Assembly (NCBI GenBank): GCA_965261945.1
Contig: CBDHEF010000002.1
Location: 930,001-994,000, forward strand
Source of the DNA: VXOI01 sp965261945
GTDB taxonomy: Bacteria > Chloroflexota > Dehalococcoidia > Lucifugimonadales > UBA3495
Length of the DNA: 64,000 nucleotides
Reading direction: 5' to 3'
Below, one piece after another: positions 8,732 to 17,146 of this stretch; within the stretch, counting starts at the first letter, position 1, and the number at the start of each line of letters is the position of its first letter. The notes beneath the pieces were generated by a model, which was given only the letters and a program-made list of their open reading frames with translations, ran no database searches and had not been told where the DNA came from. The position numbers and the translations under genes were made by a program.

Positions 8732-8951
8732 GTTGACCCATTTCCTCCAAAGTAGTGACCTCGCTAGACCGCCGCATACTATACCACAAAAAAGAAACGG
8801 GCAGCGATTGCCTTGGCGATTGTGTCGGCGACGGGGTTTAGGACGGCGGCGGCGATGACGCGGGCGTGTTTGCTTTGCGCTTGATGGCTTCTACCTGGCG
8901 GCGCAGGGAGCGATGGTTTCAATTTTTTAATTTTCCGGTTATTTCCGGTCA

Positions 8952-8985
8952 TTGGTGCGGGTTGGTGCGGGTTGGTGCGGGTTGG
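8952..8985. repeat. 10-bp tandem repeat
   Basis: Three full copies of TTGGTGCGGG plus a partial fourth, then a T-run. It may phase on the DNA helix in the sdhA/ubiD promoter region, or be simple slippage. Confidence 0.85.
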
Positions 8986-9236
8986 GTTTTTTACATGGAT
9001 GGACAGGATTTGCGGGGGTGTTGCATAGGTGTCATGGTGCATAAGTTCTATGGATTCGGCAAGGGGTGGGAGTCATCGCAGGGCTTGGGGCTGCTCCTGA
9101 CGCAATAGCGCATGGGGTCAGGCGGGAACGGCAGTTTGTTTGCAGGATATTGGCTGTGGATTTGGCTGCTTATGATGCCATTGGGCGATAGTTTTTTGCT
9201 ATGGAACGGCGGGCTGACACTCTGCTGACACTCTAG

Positions 9237-9263
9237 GGTTCCCGCCTGCGCGGGAGTGACGGG
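9237..9263. repeat. Dispersed palindrome, TTCCCGC...GCGGGA type
   Basis: GGTTCCCGCCTGCGCGGGAG followed by TGACGGG. A relative of the elements at 32689-32846 and 35587-35713, but standing alone here. Confidence 0.7.
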
Positions 9264-9514
9264 AGAAGGCACTAATGACGGGGGTTCCTGCGGTTGGGTA
9301 AGAGTCGATATAATTCCCCTCATAAACCACCCTCGGCGACTTTGCGCAAGGCCGCGCTGAGTCAATTGAGCCGCGATTGAACCGATTCGTTATTCCGGCT
9401 AGAATTGGCAAGGGCCTGCGCCCATTAAATTGATTGACCGGTGCAGCAACGGACGGGCCGCCCCCCCGCCGGATTCGCCCCAAGACTACGCCGAATGGCC
9501 GGATAATTTCCCTG

Positions 9515-10975
9515 ATGAGATTCCGAGACCTGCGGGAGTTTATTTCTTTCCTGGAAGAGAAAGGCGAGTTGCGTCGCATTTCGACTCCGGTTGACACGCA
9601 ATTGGAGATAGCCGAAATCGCCGACCGGGTTATCAAGTCCGGCGGCCCCGCGCTGTTGTTCGAGAATCCGAGGGGATACGACATTCCTGTCGTAATTAAT
9701 ATGTACGGCTCTGAGCGGCGCATGGCCTGGGCGCTGGGCGTGAACAACCTGGACGAGGTCGCTGAGCGGGTGCAGGGGATTCTAAATCTGGTCCAGGGAC
9801 CGCCCGAGGGCCTGGCAAGCAAACTCAGAACCCTGGGACAGTTGGTCAGCCTGGCCTCCTACCGCCCGCGAACGGTGAGCAACCCGCCCTGCCAGGACGT
9901 GGTGCTTCACGGCGAAGACGTTGACCTGTTCCGGTTTCCCATCCTCCAGTGCTGGCCGATGGACGGCGGTCCCTACGTGACATTGCCCTTGGTGATTACC
10001 CGCGACCCGGAAACCGGGGTGCAGAACTATGGCACCTACCGGATGCAGGTCTATGACCGTTGCACCACCGGGATGCACTGGCAGACTCACAAGGTCGGCG
10101 CCCACCACGAACGACTCGGCCGGCAGCTCGGGCTGGACCGCTTGGACGTGGCGGTGGCGTTGGGCGGCGACCCGGCCACCATTTGGACCGGCTCCGCGCC
10201 GCTCCCACCCGACATGGACGAGATGGTCGTCGCGGGATTCCTGCGCGAGGAAGGGGTGGCCTTGGCCAAGGCCCGCACCAGCGACCTGATGGTTCCGGCA
10301 GAGGCCGAGATCGTGCTGGAAGGCTACGTTTTGCTGAACGAGCAGCGGATGGAGGGGCCTTTCGGCGACCACACCGGGTACTATTCAATGCCCGACCCAT
10401 ACCCGGTGTTCCACATCACCTGCGTCACCCACCGCAACCGGCCCATCTACCCGGCGACCATTGTGGGCCGCCCTCCCATGGAAGATTACTGGATGGGCAA
10501 GGTCACCGAGCGGATGTTCCTGCCCATGATCAAGACCATCCTGCCCGAGGTGGCGGACATGAATATGCCCGCCGAGGGCGTGTTTCACAACCTGGTAATC
10601 GTGTCGGTCAAGAAGGAATATCCCGGCCAGGCCCGCAAGGTGATGCACGGGCTGTGGGGCATGGGGCTGATGAGCCTGGTCAAGGGCATAATCGTCGTTG
10701 ACCACTTCGTGGACGTGCAGAATATCTCCGAAGTCGCGTGGCGGGTCGCCAACAATATGGATCCGGCTTCGGATTTCGTGTTCACCACCGGCCCCATAGA
10801 CGACCTGGATATCTCCTCGCCCACTCCAAAGTTCGGCAGCAAGGTCGGCATGGACGCCACCATCAAGATGCCGGAGGAGGGAGGCCGCACCAGGGAATGG
10901 CCCCCGGACGTGGTGATGAGTCCCGAAATCAAGGCGCTGGTCGATGGCAAGTGGGCCAGTTACGGTATTTCCTGA
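9515..10975 (+). CDS. UbiD-family (prenyl-FMN) decarboxylase
   Basis: 486 residues from the ATG whose product begins MRFRDLREFISFLEEKGEL, the normal UbiD start; a TTG 81 bases upstream would only add a low-complexity tail. UbiD enzymes decarboxylate aromatic or alpha,beta-unsaturated acids with prenylated FMN supplied by UbiX, which is encoded two genes downstream. EGPFGDHTGYYSM carries the conserved acidic residues of the active site. Next to a UbiA-type prenyltransferase, UbiX and a MenG/UbiE methyltransferase, it most likely decarboxylates the prenylated dihydroxynaphthoate intermediate of futalosine-type menaquinone synthesis (MqnL-like role). Family certain; step inferred from context. 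Confidence 0.9.
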   Translation: MRFRDLREFISFLEEKGELRRISTPVDTQLEIAEIADRVIKSGGPALLFENPRGYDIPVVINMYGSERRMAWALGVNNLDEVAERVQGILNLVQGPPEGLASKLRTLGQLVSLASYRPRTVSNPPCQDVVLHGEDVDLFRFPILQCWPMDGGPYVTLPLVITRDPETGVQNYGTYRMQVYDRCTTGMHWQTHKVGAHHERLGRQLGLDRLDVAVALGGDPATIWTGSAPLPPDMDEMVVAGFLREEGVALAKARTSDLMVPAEAEIVLEGYVLLNEQRMEGPFGDHTGYYSMPDPYPVFHITCVTHRNRPIYPATIVGRPPMEDYWMGKVTERMFLPMIKTILPEVADMNMPAEGVFHNLVIVSVKKEYPGQARKVMHGLWGMGLMSLVKGIIVVDHFVDVQNISEVAWRVANNMDPASDFVFTTGPIDDLDISSPTPKFGSKVGMDATIKMPEEGGRTREWPPDVVMSPEIKALVDGKWASYGIS

Positions 10976-11000
10976 TGTCCCGCAAGACGCAGGAGTGGCC

Positions 11001-11894
11001 ATGCAGGCCGTCAACGCCATAGGCTCCCCGATAGTCAGGTTGCCCCGTTACCTGGGTGTGGTGCGCATCTGGGAGTCCCTCTATGCCCTGCCCTTCTGCT
11101 ACATCGGCATGATGCTGGCATCGGTGGATACAGGAGGGAGCGGCTGGCCCGGCTGGAGCGATTTCATCTGGATCACCGTGGCCCTGACCGGCGTCCGCAC
11201 CTTGGGAATGTCGGCCAACCGCATCATCCACCGCAAGGAGGACGCCGCCAATCCCCGCACCAGTGGCCGCCACCTTCCAAAAGGACTGTTGCGCCCCGCC
11301 GAAGTGATCGGCTTGGCCGTAGTAGGAACCGGCGTATTCTTCTACGCGGCGTCGCAATTGAACACGCTGACGCTGATTCTGGCCCCGGTGGCTGCGCTCT
11401 ACGTGGTCTTCTATTCCTTCACCAAGTACCTGACCTGGGCCTGCCACTTCTTTCTGGGCGGTGCGTTGGCAATTTCGCCGACCGCGGCCTGGATTGCAGT
11501 TACCGGGCGGCTTGACCCGGAACCGATGCTGCTGACTTTCACCGTGGTGATGTGGGCCGGAGGGTTCGACGTAATCTATGGCTGCGCCGACTACGACTTC
11601 GACCGGCAGTATGGGACAAATTCCCTTGCCAGGCGGTTCGGGATAAGCGCAGCCCTGTGGACGGCGCGGACGATGCACTTGCTGGCAGCCGCGGCGCTGC
11701 TTGCGGTGGGCCTCTGGATGGACCTGGGGGTATACTTCTTTATCGGCTGGATCATAGCGGCCGTTCTCCTGGCGCTGGAGAACAGCCTGGTCAAGGCCGA
11801 TGACCTGTCCAAGATGCGCTCGCCGATGTTCCAGTACAACAGCGTCATATCCGTCTCGCTGTTCGTGTTCACCGTCCTGGCGGTGACGCTGTAA
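11001..11894 (+). CDS. UbiA-family prenyltransferase (MqnP-like)
   Basis: 297 residues, multi-pass membrane protein. I chose the ATG at 11001 (after CAGGAG) over one at 10944 that overlaps ubiD by 32 bp. UbiA enzymes attach a polyprenyl chain to an aromatic ring; between UbiD and UbiX the substrate is probably dihydroxynaphthoate. The second Mg-diphosphate motif is normal (YGCADYDFDRQYGTNS). The first reads NRIIHRKEDAANPRT, whereas the usual form is NRxxDxxxDxxNPRT, so the first aspartate is replaced by histidine. This may alter metal binding or simply be tolerated. Its stop overlaps the start of ubiX. Confidence 0.88.
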   Translation: MQAVNAIGSPIVRLPRYLGVVRIWESLYALPFCYIGMMLASVDTGGSGWPGWSDFIWITVALTGVRTLGMSANRIIHRKEDAANPRTSGRHLPKGLLRPAEVIGLAVVGTGVFFYAASQLNTLTLILAPVAALYVVFYSFTKYLTWACHFFLGGALAISPTAAWIAVTGRLDPEPMLLTFTVVMWAGGFDVIYGCADYDFDRQYGTNSLARRFGISAALWTARTMHLLAAAALLAVGLWMDLGVYFFIGWIIAAVLLALENSLVKADDLSKMRSPMFQYNSVISVSLFVFTVLAVTL

Positions 11895-12484
11895 TGCCCG
11901 GTCCGGTCATCGTTGGCATCACCGGGGCCAGCGGGTCGCTGATGGCCCGGGCGATGGTGGACGAACTGCTGCGGCGGGACCTGCCAACCGCGGTGGTCTG
12001 CTCCAACGCCGCCCGCATGGTGTGGCAGGAGGAACTGGGCGGCTCCTTCAATGAGACTCTGGTGGAATGGCAGGAACACCCGGCCTTTGTCCACTACGCC
12101 ATCAACGACCTGCGGGCGCCCATCGCCAGCGGCACCTACCCGACGGCTGGCATGGCGCTGGTGCCGGCCAGCATGAACAGCATCGCCTCGCTGGCCAGCG
12201 GGATCTCCGGCAATCTGCTGCTGCGAGCCGCCGACGTGTGCCTGAAAGAGCGCCGCCCGTTGGTGCTGGTGCCGCGCGAGACTCCGCTGCACAGCATCCA
12301 CCTAGAAAATATGCTCACCCTGAGCCGCATGGGTGCGGTCATCCTCCCTCCCGACCCGGCATTTTATTTGAAGCCCACGACTGTTGAAGATATAGTGAAA
12401 TATGTTGTAGGCAAGGTATTGGTGACCCTGAGCATTGACCAAGCGCTGCCGGAGGACTTGCAGTACCGGGAGAAGGCTGACTGA
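11894..12484 (+). CDS. ubiX: UbiX-family flavin prenyltransferase
   Basis: 196 residues; ATG overlaps the upstream stop (TAATG). It prenylates FMN with dimethylallyl phosphate to make the cofactor of UbiD. The FMN-binding start VIVGITGASGSLMARA, the VPASMNSIASLASGISGNLL loop and LVLVPRETPLHSIHLENML are all in place. Cytoplasmic. Sharing an operon with a UbiD homologue fits cofactor supply in place. Confidence 0.93.
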   Translation: MPGPVIVGITGASGSLMARAMVDELLRRDLPTAVVCSNAARMVWQEELGGSFNETLVEWQEHPAFVHYAINDLRAPIASGTYPTAGMALVPASMNSIASLASGISGNLLLRAADVCLKERRPLVLVPRETPLHSIHLENMLTLSRMGAVILPPDPAFYLKPTTVEDIVKYVVGKVLVTLSIDQALPEDLQYREKAD

Positions 12485-12837
12485 TGGGACTCACATACAT
12501 CGAAGGCCGGGCGCGTGGAACGGACGGACGGGAAGAAACGGTTGATTTCCTGGTGGATAGCGGCGCGGGTTACACGCTGCTGCCCTTCGGGGTCTGGCAA
12601 TCGCTCGGATTGGAGCCAACCCGCGAGGAGAGGTTCTCCCTGGCCGGCGGAACAGTAGTCATCCGCAATATGTCGAGGTGTTTCCTGGTTCAGCCGCAGG
12701 GGGAGGAGTATTCTCCGGTAATCCTCGGCGAGGAAGGCGACGATCAGGCCCTGCCCGGCGTAGTTACTCTGGAAGAGTTGGGCCTTGTGCTGAACCCATT
12801 CAGCCGCACCCTCCAGCCGATGCAACTTTTACTTTGA
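12484..12837 (+). CDS. Retropepsin-like (clan AA) aspartic protease-fold protein
   Basis: 117 residues; start overlaps the ubiX stop (TGATG), so translation is coupled. The catalytic-type motif FLVDSGAGYTLLP (h-h-D-S-G-A) and the second signature PVILGEEG followed by TLEELGLVLNPFSRTLQP match bacterial single-domain retropepsin-like proteins, which would have to dimerise to form an active site. There is no signal peptide. Its place between ubiX and menG inside a quinone operon is unexpected. It may process or regulate a pathway member, or be a passenger. No substrate can be inferred. Confidence 0.8.
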   Translation: MGLTYIEGRARGTDGREETVDFLVDSGAGYTLLPFGVWQSLGLEPTREERFSLAGGTVVIRNMSRCFLVQPQGEEYSPVILGEEGDDQALPGVVTLEELGLVLNPFSRTLQPMQLLL

Positions 12838-12847
12838 CCAGGACTCG

Positions 12848-13564
12848 ATGGCGGGGCTGACCGGCGCGGACAGGCAGCGTTATGTTGCCGATCTCTTTGC
12901 CCGCATCTCCCGCCGCTACGACCTGATGAACGACGTCATGACCATGGGGATGCACCGGGGCTGGAAGCGACGGACGGCAGCCCTCGCAACGCAGTCGCTC
13001 CCCGGTCCGGCGCTGGACGTTTCCACCGGGACCGGAGACCTCGCCTTTCAGTTAGCCCGCCTGCTCGTCACTGACCATGTGGTTGCCCTTGACCTCTTGC
13101 CGGAAATGATTGCCCTCGCACGGGGCAAGGGGGCACGGCAAAATTGCGGGGTCAGCTTCTTGGTGGGCGATGCCCTTTCGCTGCCATTTCCTTGCGAAAC
13201 ATTTGCCTGCGCAACCGCCGGGTTCAGTCTCCGCAATATGCCCGACGTGCGGCAGGCCGTGGGGGAAATGACGCGGGTGGTGCGCCCCGGCGGACGGGTC
13301 GCGCTCCTGGAACTGTCGCCCATGGAAACAGGGTTGAAAGCCCGGCTGTTCCGCCTCTACTTCCACGGAATGGTCCCGTTGGTCGGCAACCTGATTGCCG
13401 GCGACCGGGCAGCTTACTCCTACCTGCCGCAGTCGGTGGACCGGTTTTATGACGCCGATGAGCTGGCCGGCATATTGCGGGAGTCCGGGTTGAGGCAGGT
13501 AGCCTACAAGCGGCTCGGCTTCGGCACGGTCTGCCTGCACTGGGGAGACAAGCCTGCCGACTGA
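12848..13564 (+). CDS. MenG/UbiE-family quinone C-methyltransferase
   Basis: 238 residues, SAM-dependent class I methyltransferase. The N-terminus FARISRRYDLMNDVMTMGMH and SAM motif I DVSTGTGDLAFQLA are diagnostic of UbiE/MenG, as are SLRNMPDVRQAVGEM and GGRVALLELS. It methylates the demethylmenaquinone ring, the last step of menaquinone synthesis. It lies 10 bp after the protease-like gene and closes the operon. A MqnA-like gene at 44874-45626 supports the futalosine version of the pathway in this organism. Confidence 0.92.
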   Translation: MAGLTGADRQRYVADLFARISRRYDLMNDVMTMGMHRGWKRRTAALATQSLPGPALDVSTGTGDLAFQLARLLVTDHVVALDLLPEMIALARGKGARQNCGVSFLVGDALSLPFPCETFACATAGFSLRNMPDVRQAVGEMTRVVRPGGRVALLELSPMETGLKARLFRLYFHGMVPLVGNLIAGDRAAYSYLPQSVDRFYDADELAGILRESGLRQVAYKRLGFGTVCLHWGDKPAD

Positions 13565-13716
13565 CCAAACCAACGCTGTCCGCCTGGGACATATTCCGGT
13601 ACTGTATATCGCAACATCTTTGAGTTAAACTTACTCCAGATGTCCTGTGGGAGTTGAACTTAATCCAGTGGGTTTGATAATAATTTAAGGAAAGTGCTAA
13701 GTTGGTTGCGACCTCG

Positions 13717-14787
13717 ATGATTGACAAACTCGACCCAATTGTTCGGCGCTACGAGGACATCGAGTTGGCCATGGCCGACCCCGAAGTTGCAGCCAGCTAC
13801 GAGCGAATTCAGGAACTGGCCAAGGAGCGGGCATCCCTGGAGGAACTGGTCGGCATATCCCGGCAGTACCGCCAACTGCTGGAGGAAATCGCCGACCTGG
13901 AAGCGCTGATACAAGAAGGCGCCGAACCGGGCTTGGTCCAGATGGCTCGCGAAGAATTGGAGGCCGACAAGGTTCGCCTTGAAGAGATTTCCCAATCCCT
14001 TCGCACTGCGCTGCTGCCCAAGGACCCCAACGACCAGAAAGATGTCATCATCGAAATCAGGGCAGGCACCGGAGGCGACGAAGCCGGGCTGTTTGCCCGC
14101 GACTTGTATCGCGCCTACCACCGCTACGCCCAGATCCGCGGCTGGGACGTGGACATCATGGACTCCAATCCCAGCGACGTGGGCGGCTACAACAAGATTG
14201 CGTTTGAGATCCAGGGCCGGGGAGCGTACAGCCGCCTCAAGTACGAGAGCGGCGTGCACCGAGTTCAGAGGGTACCGGAAACCGAGGCCCAGGGCCGCAT
14301 CCACACTTCAACCGCCACCGTCGCCGTATTGCCCGAAGCCGACGAGGTGGAAGTGAAGGTCAGTCCCGACGAGTTGCGCATCGACATCTTCCACGCCGGC
14401 GGCCATGGAGGTCAGAATGTCAACAAAGTCGCCACCGCCGTCCGCATAGTTCACGAGCCTTCGGGCCTGACCGTGGTGTGCCAGGACGAGCGCTCCCAGT
14501 ATAAAAACAAGCAGCGGGCAATGGCGATGCTGCGGGCGCGGATATTTGAAGCCGAGCGAGAACGCCACGACGCGGAGATCAGCCAGGCACGCCGTTCCCA
14601 GGTAGGGGGGGCCGAACGGGCCGAAAAAATCCGCACCTACAACTATCCCCAGGACCGCGTCACCGACCACCGCAGCAACTCTACCTTTCATGGGATCCCG
14701 CGCCTCATGGACGGCTACTGGGACGACATCATTGACCGAATGGTGACTTGGGAAGAAGAGCTCCTGCTGGCCGAGGCTGGGGTATAG
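13717..14787 (+). CDS. prfA: Peptide chain release factor 1
   Basis: 356 residues from the ATG giving MIDKLDPIVRRYEDIE; a TTG 15 bases upstream is less likely. RF1 terminates translation at UAA and UAG. The stop-reading tripeptide region is RVPETEAQGRIHTST (PxT class, hence RF1 and not RF2). The peptidyl-transferase loop HAGGHGGQNVNKV contains the GGQ whose glutamine is methylated by PrmC, encoded 48 bp downstream. The coupling of the two genes is conserved in bacteria. Confidence 0.96.
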   Translation: MIDKLDPIVRRYEDIELAMADPEVAASYERIQELAKERASLEELVGISRQYRQLLEEIADLEALIQEGAEPGLVQMAREELEADKVRLEEISQSLRTALLPKDPNDQKDVIIEIRAGTGGDEAGLFARDLYRAYHRYAQIRGWDVDIMDSNPSDVGGYNKIAFEIQGRGAYSRLKYESGVHRVQRVPETEAQGRIHTSTATVAVLPEADEVEVKVSPDELRIDIFHAGGHGGQNVNKVATAVRIVHEPSGLTVVCQDERSQYKNKQRAMAMLRARIFEAERERHDAEISQARRSQVGGAERAEKIRTYNYPQDRVTDHRSNSTFHGIPRLMDGYWDDIIDRMVTWEEELLLAEAGV

Positions 14788-14794
14788 GCAGAAT

Positions 14795-14827
14795 CTCCTC
14801 TCCTTCCTGGGGAGGGTTAGGGTGGGG
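14795..14827. repeat. Intergenic palindrome between prfA and prmC
   Basis: CTCCTCTCCTTCCTGGGGAG then GGTTAGGGTGGGG: the same CCCTAACCCTCTCC family, in reverse orientation. Confidence 0.65.
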
Positions 14828-14835
14828 CGTTCGAC

Positions 14836-15690
14836 ATGGCCAGCATCCGTGAAACAATCCGGCAGACTCATCAGAGCCTGGAAGCCGGCGACATCCCCGA
14901 CGCCCGTCTCGAGGCCGAGGTCATGGTGATGAGGGTGATGCGGATGACCCGGCAGAACATCTTTGCCGAGCAGGAGTCGGAGGTTCCCGGTAACGCGGTT
15001 CAAGACCTGGCCGGCATCGTGGCCCAGCGGCTGGAACGTATCCCATTGGCCTACATCCTGGGGATCCGCGAGTTCTATGGCATTAATGTGGTGGTGACGC
15101 CGGATGTGCTGATTCCGCGCCCCGAGACCGAGGGTATGGTTGAGCACACCCTGTTCATGGCGCTGATGGGCATGGAAACGCGGGAACTGACTATCGCCGA
15201 CGTGGGAACCGGCAGCGGGGCCATCGCGGTGAACCTGGCAATACATCTGCCCGCCGCTCGCATCTACGCCGTGGACGTTTCCGAGCCAGCCCTGGACGTG
15301 GCAGCCTACAATATCCGCGCCCATTCCGTCGCCGACCGGGTGCGGCTGGGCCACGGCGATCTGCTGGAGCCGCTGACGGAGCAGGTGGACGTCATCGTCG
15401 CCAACCTGCCCTACATCCCCACAGACCGTCTTCGCACGCTCCAGCCCGAGGTGCGATATGAGCCGCAACTGGCCCTCGACGGCGGCCCGGACGGGCTGGA
15501 CCTGGTGCGCCGCCTGATGGCCCAGGCGCCGGACAAGCTCAACAGCCCCGGCATCATCCTGTTGGAGCTGGACCCGGAGCAATTCCCCGCCGCCGAGGCC
15601 ATCGCCCTCCAGCACTTCCCCGACGCCGAAATCACCGCGGAGCAGGATCTGACACGCCGCGACCGGATCATGGTCGTCAACCGCCCGTAG
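14836..15690 (+). CDS. prmC: Release factor glutamine N5-methyltransferase
   Basis: 284 residues. PrmC (HemK) methylates the GGQ glutamine of release factors. The N-terminal helical domain is followed by GIREFYGINVVVTPDVLIPRPETE in outline, SAM motif I VGTGSGAIAVNLA, and the catalytic NLPYIPTDRL (NLPY replaces the more usual NPPY, which other PrmC proteins tolerate). Location right after prfA supports the assignment. A 5' repeat element separates the two genes. Confidence 0.93.
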   Translation: MASIRETIRQTHQSLEAGDIPDARLEAEVMVMRVMRMTRQNIFAEQESEVPGNAVQDLAGIVAQRLERIPLAYILGIREFYGINVVVTPDVLIPRPETEGMVEHTLFMALMGMETRELTIADVGTGSGAIAVNLAIHLPAARIYAVDVSEPALDVAAYNIRAHSVADRVRLGHGDLLEPLTEQVDVIVANLPYIPTDRLRTLQPEVRYEPQLALDGGPDGLDLVRRLMAQAPDKLNSPGIILLELDPEQFPAAEAIALQHFPDAEITAEQDLTRRDRIMVVNRP

Positions 15691-15837
15691 AGCCGCGTCA
15701 GGGTCTTATAGTTGTTCCCTCTCCTGCCGGGAGCGGAAGGATTGAAAACGCTGGCGGTTTCCCTGCCACTTATTCTTCCTTTGCCCTACCCCGTACAGGG
15801 GCGACTCTGCGGGTTGCTGTCACCGTACTCGGCAAAA

Positions 15838-15882
15838 TGAAGCCCGTTCATCCTGAACTCGGCTCAGAGTTAACGGGCTTCA
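15838..15882. terminator. Hairpin between convergent prmC and amidohydrolase
   Basis: Arms TGAAGCCCGTT / AACGGGCTTCA are 11 bp and perfect, with a 23-nt loop. It lies between converging genes and could stop both transcripts. Confidence 0.6.
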
Positions 15883-15926
15883 AAGGAACTCGGGGCCGTT
15901 GAGGGGGACAGGCGGGCGGGGCCTTC

Positions 15927-17126
15927 CTAATTCGCGCTGATGGGGTAGGCCCGCAGGGCGTTGTCCCACAGGATTTTGCGCTTGCTTTCATTGGACACGT
16001 TGGGTAGATCCATCAAGTCCTGCTTGGCCTTGAAGTACTTCCTGCCTTCCGGATGGCCGAAGTCGGTGGCTCCGACGATTACGTGGTCGCCGATGGCCTC
16101 TATCAGCGGCGCGATTCCAGGGTCGTCCTGATCGGCGGCTACGAAACACTGGCGCTGGAAATAGTCCACGGGGTTGCTGTTCAGCCCCTGGATACTCAGC
16201 CTCCGGGTTCCTCCCTGTATGCCTGCTTCCAGCCTGTCCAGCCAAAAGGAGGCCCAGCCGCAGCCCGATTCCAGGAACACCAGCTTCAGTTCGGGGTGCC
16301 GTTCCAGCACTCCTCCCATGATGAAGCCGGTACAGGCCAGCATACTGCCCATAACGAATGACACCGTGGTGCGGCAGTTCCGCAACCCGGGCAGGTAGCC
16401 GAGCAGCCCCTGGTCAAAGGGGTGGTTGGCGCTGGGGTGCAGCCCGACCGGAACGCCCAACTCGGCGCAGGTCGCCCACAGCACGTCGCACTCCGGGTCG
16501 AACAGGCGGAGGTTGGGAACGGGCGCGGGATTCAGATGCACCGCCTTGAAGTCGTACTCGTTGACACACCGGCGCACTTCCTCGGCGGCCAGGGCCGGGT
16601 CGCGCAGGTCTATGGACGCTGCTCCGCAGGCTCCCTGCCCGATTTCCTGGCAGTAGTCGCCCAGCCAGCGATTGTAAGCCCGCCGGATGGCCATGGCGGT
16701 CTCGCCGTCCATCTCGGCAACGCCCGTGGCCCAGAACCCGGCGGTCGGGTAGAGAATCATGTGGTCCACGCCGTGAACATCCATCACCTCCCGGTAGGCG
16801 CTGGCGGGAAAGTCCTGGTCGGCCCATTTCCCGTAAGCCACGTCCAATTCGTCCAGATCGCGGTCCTGGAAGCTGCGAGTGGCTGCGTCGGTGTCCCGGG
16901 TGCCCAATGGATGGGTGCCCATTACCTCCAACTCCAACTCGAAGGCCAGCGCATTATCGCGCGTTGAGAACTCGTCCACTGCGTTAATGCCCTTACCAGA
17001 GGGAGCCGTCACCCACCGTACGTGGCCGCTGATCAGGTTCCGGTATTTCTTCTCAAGGTAATTCTCCCAAATTGCCTCCGGTTCGAGAACGTGAGAATCG
17101 CCGTCTATGAACCTCAAGCGCTCCAT
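15927..17126 (-). CDS. Amidohydrolase_2-family metal-dependent hydrolase
   Basis: 399 residues, ATG behind AGGAGGAAATC. TIM-barrel hydrolases and decarboxylases of this group act on carboxylated aromatic or cyclic substrates. The N-terminal strand FIDGDSHVLEPEAIWENYL holds the metal site (D-x-H type), with GLHPSANHPFD and GATDFGHPEG giving further metal ligands. It may form a unit with the downstream minus-strand hydrolases, but spacing does not prove this. Substrate unknown. Confidence 0.88.
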   Translation of the reverse strand: MERLRFIDGDSHVLEPEAIWENYLEKKYRNLISGHVRWVTAPSGKGINAVDEFSTRDNALAFELELEVMGTHPLGTRDTDAATRSFQDRDLDELDVAYGKWADQDFPASAYREVMDVHGVDHMILYPTAGFWATGVAEMDGETAMAIRRAYNRWLGDYCQEIGQGACGAASIDLRDPALAAEEVRRCVNEYDFKAVHLNPAPVPNLRLFDPECDVLWATCAELGVPVGLHPSANHPFDQGLLGYLPGLRNCRTTVSFVMGSMLACTGFIMGGVLERHPELKLVFLESGCGWASFWLDRLEAGIQGGTRRLSIQGLNSNPVDYFQRQCFVAADQDDPGIAPLIEAIGDHVIVGATDFGHPEGRKYFKAKQDLMDLPNVSNESKRKILWDNALRAYPISAN

Positions 17127-17146
17127 GATTTCCTCCTGCTCCGGCC

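Larger units (their letters stand above)
8732..9514. other. Divergent intergenic region between sdhA and the ubiD operon
   Basis: 783 bp without a convincing gene. It must hold promoters for both operons, but no clear -35/-10 pair stands out. It contains a 10-bp tandem repeat (8952-8985), an 11-bp tandem duplication (9213-9234, GCTGACACTCT twice), a palindrome (9237-9263) and a TTTTTACATGGATGGACAGG segment resembling dispersed repeats of many bacterial genomes. Confidence 0.6.

Noticed and set aside
8779..9365. Small frames in the sdhA-ubiD gap
   Set aside because: They consist largely of repeats (tandem 10-mer, palindrome) and lack ribosome sites.
9434..9514. 27-residue N-terminal extension of the UbiD homologue from a TTG
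   Set aside because: Low-complexity, no ribosome site; the ATG at 9515 gives the canonical family start.
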